NCBI GenBank assembly: GCA_951799425.1
Contig: OX637393.1
Location: 26,244,744-26,308,743, forward strand
Length of the DNA: 64,000 nt
Source of the DNA: Ilex aquifolium
Lineage: Eukaryota; Streptophyta; Magnoliopsida; Aquifoliales; Aquifoliaceae
Direction: 5' to 3'
Below are positions 61,701 through 64,000 of this stretch, piece after piece. Each line of letters opens with the position of its first letter. Position 1 is the stretch's first letter. The translations under genes and the position numbers were made by a program. The notes under the pieces are model-generated. The model was given only the letters and a program-made list of their open reading frames with translations. It was not told the origin of the DNA and searched no databases.

Positions 61701-62366
61701 GGTTCAAAAAAATACAAATATAAACAAAAGCTTGCACAATATGATGAATAAGGACTCGATAAGATGAAAGCTGCCAATATATCAGCTCATGTGCCAGAAA
61801 TGCAACAAGAATGAACAAAGATGATGTGCTTTAGGCAACCACAGCCAGGGAAGAGAGACACGAGGTGCTATAAAATTATAGAAATACATATTAAGAGAAA
61901 AGGCAAAAGAAGATTCTTGAAGCTATGCATTAACAATTAGGACGAGGGTGGTCATGTTTTCAAAGCAATACTTTGAGACTCAAATCAAAATATAAAATCC
62001 AATACCCAGGGGTAGATTGATGTAGATATTGACCGAGCTACATAGTTGTGTATCATTTTCTGCATTTGGCTCCTGGAACCAGTTTAAGCAAAAATGTGTC
62101 AAATTCTCAAATCCCACATTGCCTGATGGTAGATACGTGATCAGTGGAGCTGACCTGCATCCAGAAGAAGAACTTCCTATCATCGGTATGGAACTTCAGA
62201 ATGTAAACCCTTCCAGATGCTTGATTAACCTATTCCAAGTAACAATAAAGCAACAATCAGTTACAACTGTCAGAAAGATCTCACTCTACCCAAAAAAAGT
62301 TGAACAAGTCCAAACAAAGGAATTTACCCTCTCAAAAATTGCTTCCTCTGGGAAAATAATCTGGTC
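49789..62366 (-). CDS. RPN13: 26S proteasome ubiquitin receptor RPN13/ADRM1 (5' exon(s) missing)
   Basis: Captures ubiquitinated substrates at the proteasome base (via RPN2) and, in other organisms, recruits the deubiquitinase UCH37. Minus-strand exons, 5' to 3': 62366-62328, 62229-62155, 62072-62006, 57822-57738, 51172-51057, 50956-50933, 50519-50425, 50343-50266, 50174-50120, 49910-49789 (TAA). Phases agree and give 251 codons plus stop. The Pru domain C-terminal half is seen as [20 protein letters not shown], then [15 protein letters not shown]. The linker contains [10 protein letters not shown]. The DEUBAD domain starts at [16 protein letters not shown] and runs through [20 protein letters not shown] and [20 protein letters not shown]. 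About 50 N-terminal residues lie beyond 64000, given the usual length of about 300 in plants. One intron is GC-AG and two are very long (6.6 and 4.2 kb). Identity is secure. Confidence 0.95.
50344..50424 (-). other. GC-AG intron, 81 nt, open in frame
   Basis: On the minus strand the exon ends ...LPE (GAG) followed by GCAAATG, with no GT donor nearby. The acceptor is GTTGTTGCAG before GGCCGATGG. Removing 81 nt gives [11 protein letters not shown], the family's consensus junction. The intron is a multiple of three and has no stop, so retention would insert 27 residues (ANASGAPGF...) into the DEUBAD domain. Confidence 0.85.
50933..50956 (-). other. 24-nt microexon of RPN13
   Basis: Encodes the EAGDPDG stretch, with split codons on both sides (Asp before, Gly after). 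It joins NIGPAD to GLGLGDIL. Both flanks have AG/GT splice sites, and leaving it out would keep the frame (eight residues). Confidence 0.85.
51173..52276. other. RPN13 intron, no feature recognised
   Basis: The first part (in genomic order) of the 6.6-kb intron 51173-57737. AT-rich, no coding signal. Confidence 0.4.
52277..53785. mobile_element. Mutator-like element in RPN13 intron
   Basis: A 1509-bp element with terminal inverted repeats of about 130 bp (outer ends GGGCAAA(T/A)TC.AGTTTACC, then CCCCTTGTGGTTTG). It is flanked by a perfect 9-bp duplication TAATATTAT (52268-52276 and 53786-53794). It has no transposase. The interior (about 52560-53050) has a more balanced base composition and a splice-like, gene-like look (ATGGCTTCC at 52566), but no recognised protein. 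Confidence 0.92.
53795..55081. other. RPN13 intron, no feature recognised
   Basis: AT-rich intron sequence with a poly-T tract at about 54579-54594. No gene or clear element. Confidence 0.4.
55082..55774. mobile_element. Nonautonomous hAT element in RPN13 intron
   Basis: A 693-bp element with termini CATGGGCGCAGCTAG and CTGGCTCCGCCCCCG. It is flanked by a perfect 8-bp duplication TCTTTGTC (55074-55081 and 55775-55782). It has no transposase. Its right half resembles the fragment at 2880-3312 in LAS. Confidence 0.9.
55783..57737. other. RPN13 intron, mostly featureless
   Basis: A CCCCACACCCTAAACATAG segment ending ATCTGCCCCAG near 56545-56580 may be the end of another DNA transposon, but no partner end was found. 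Nothing else was recognised. Confidence 0.35.
58245..58600. repeat. Two CAC/ACC-rich low-complexity tracts
   Basis: Tracts at about 58250-58318 and 58480-58585 consist of CAC, ACC, CAT and CCA triplets. They lie in the RPN13 intron 57823-62005. Confidence 0.7.
58913..58962. repeat. C18 homopolymer followed by (CT)n and (TG)n
   Basis: Eighteen C in a row (58913-58930), then about nine CT units and a short TG run. Such homopolymers are prone to slippage and sequencing error. Confidence 0.9.
59330..60657 (+). mobile_element. LTR-like segment with TTCAACCGGTTGAAC repeats
   Basis: The first 250 bp are packed with the palindromic word TTCAACCGGTTGAAC and variants. A TATATATAT box occurs at about 59815-59825. 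Near the right end is GGAGACGACCTCGGATTTTTTG, comparable to GTTCGACCTCGGA in the LTR-like segment at 28395-29814. It probably ends ...GGGAAAAACA at about 60657. The left edge is not defined. It is inside an RPN13 intron. Confidence 0.4.
61170..61494 (+). pseudogene. Ty1/copia gag (UBN2-type) fragment
   Basis: An open frame through [34 protein letters not shown] and [18 protein letters not shown]. It follows the order of copia gag tails (TKVTAI.E..DL..L..EEL...; KGIALK; EDLALL.R.FKKFL.). It is short and has no element ends. It lies in the RPN13 intron, antisense to the gene. Confidence 0.65.
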
Positions 62367-64000
62367 CTATGCGTACCTCATGTTAAGGGAAAACATGTAA
62401 TTTCCAGCCAAAAGAGGACAGATATGGTTAATGTCATGTAGGCAGTCAACCTTAGGGGCTTGAGCTTCTAAGGTCAAGCCATAAAGAGTTTTTGTGGTGT
62501 TGGTTACCAAATTCATACCAAAACACAACAATGAACCACAAATTTTAGCAGACATACAAACAAATATAAAAATAATGGCATCATCAAAAGTTCCCCCCAA
62601 GATATAAGAACATCTCTCCAAGCAAATACATCAGAAGGCACTCCCACTTAAGTTCCACCACAGGGTTGGATTTGCTGATTAGAGTTGCTTGGGATCAGAA
62701 GAGAGCTTAAACAAATTTGTTTGGAAGCACTCAGATACAGAAAACTAAGATAAGAGAAGAAGAAAACTAGGAATCACTCCTAGTTCTTTAGGCATCATCA
62801 CCTAGGGTTTTGAATTGCACCTTACAAACCCCCAAGGATATAGTTGCTAAACATTTCTGTGGAATTTATTCTCTCTAATTAATTGAAATATTTTGTAGGC
62901 TTCCAACTATTTCCTAATTCTTAAGCAAAATAAAAATAAAAATTGGACTTCAAGATTAGAACCGTAGCACATTCAATGAAACCTATATAGACTAAAACAT
63001 GGACTTTATATTTAGAAACTTAAGGCCCAATCCCAAAATTTGACCCAAAGACGAACCATGAATCGTACTATAATCCATTCCAGCAAATCTGGAAATTACA
63101 ACAATACCCTGACTCTATTAAATATCCAAAAAAATAAAAAACCTGTAACATAAGACCACCAGCAAAAATAAGACTCAACTAGATTCAAATAAAAGTATAT
63201 AAGCTCCCAAATAGGCTCCGCATTATCTAACTTCTAACATCTGTCCAACTAAAGTTTGAGCCTTGGAAGAATCTTTTCCCTGCATTTTATAAACCTTATT
63301 TGCAAGGTTTTGAAGAAATTCAGTCACCCCCTAAGCAGCATAAAGAAGTTGAAAATTGTAATGGTTTTCTTACCATCCATGACCTATTTTCACGTAAGAA
63401 TCCATCAAAGAAGATTATCAAACAGCTTTTATGCTTTGTATTGACTCTCTAAAGTGGACGCAGCTTCGAACATAATGCAGTTTGGGTGTTGTACTTTTAA
63501 GCACAGTCGCAAGACTCGCAACAAAAACAAAATAACCTATTCTGAAGTCCTACGAATAAGCATGATAATCACAAGCAATCCTGATATAGCCTGTCATCTA
63601 AGAAAGCATTTTAAATTGCTAATAAGAGTACCCAAAACAGCCAATCCGCTTGAATTTTATTTTTCCCCTCAAAAAGAGACCCCTTCCTAGCTTACACTTA
63701 TTTTCTTATCACCACGCTCACTCGGTCCTCTAATATACAAGGAGAGATACAGTTAATTTTCCCTTTAAAAGGAATTAATGATGCATCTGCCTTCCACCGA
63801 GTGGAAGAAGTTGTAAAACATCTGAAGATAGGATTATGCCATTTTTTATTTTTTACCAAATAAAGAAAAAAAAAGGACAAAAAATTGTTGGATAAACAAC
63901 GACATAGTTTGTTGTGAAGAATGAGTGGTGATAACTTAATTGCAATCACATCAACAATTTATGGCACCATGTCGCAATCATGGGAAACATCATTAATTAC
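62367..64000. other. RPN13 5' intron, no exon recognised
   Basis: Reading both strands, I found no match to the missing Pru N-terminal half, so the preceding exon must be beyond the window. No other gene is seen. Confidence 0.45.

Noticed and set aside
231..62366. A metabolic gene cluster around the cyclase
   Set aside because: No P450, acyltransferase or glycosyltransferase sequence was seen. The only other host gene is RPN13, and the space between is transposon debris.
62029..62400. 123-residue plus-strand ORF
   Set aside because: It is antisense to three RPN13 exons, which match the Pru domain on the other strand.

Overview
This is a stretch of nuclear DNA from a flowering plant, most likely a eudicot. 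The genes are split by long AT-rich introns, LTR retrotransposons and DNA transposons are nested in one another, and one gene has the residues of a plant lanosterol synthase, an enzyme known mainly from eudicots. Only two host genes can be supported. Both run off an edge of the window, and they point towards each other.

Positions 1-16129 (+ strand): an oxidosqualene cyclase gene lacking only its first exon. Seventeen exons join in frame with canonical splice sites and give 694 codons plus stop. With the roughly 66 residues expected from exon 1, the length equals that of cycloartenol synthases. The residues that decide the product (Tyr, Asn and Val at Arabidopsis CAS1 positions 410, 477 and 481) point to lanosterol rather than cycloartenol. 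Its introns hold a 960-bp Mutator-like element with a perfect 9-bp target duplication, a 1-kb foldback element, and five full or partial copies of one small inverted-repeat element.

Positions 16130-49788: a 33.7-kb intergenic block made of transposon debris. In order it holds a low-confidence LTR-like remnant, a GGN microsatellite, the 3' end of a Ty1/copia element (- strand), an Athila-like Ty3/gypsy pol with a downstream third ORF and LTR-like sequence, a Tekay/Del-like gag on the - strand split by a hAT element that itself carries the 3' end of another Tekay-like element, a 2.5-kb solo LTR, and a 7.8-kb gag-only LTR element with unequal LTRs and a hAT insertion. All retroelement reading frames are broken.

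Positions 49789-62366 (- strand): the RPN13/ADRM1 proteasome ubiquitin-receptor gene. Ten exons are visible and the first exon or exons lie beyond 64000. It has a 24-nt microexon, a GC-AG intron that is open in frame, and two giant introns (6.6 and 4.2 kb) filled by a Mutator-like element, a hAT element, an LTR-like segment and a copia gag fragment.

The two genes have unrelated roles (sterol/triterpene cyclisation; proteasomal ubiquitin recognition) and show no sign of forming a cluster. No tRNA, rRNA or CRISPR array was recognised.
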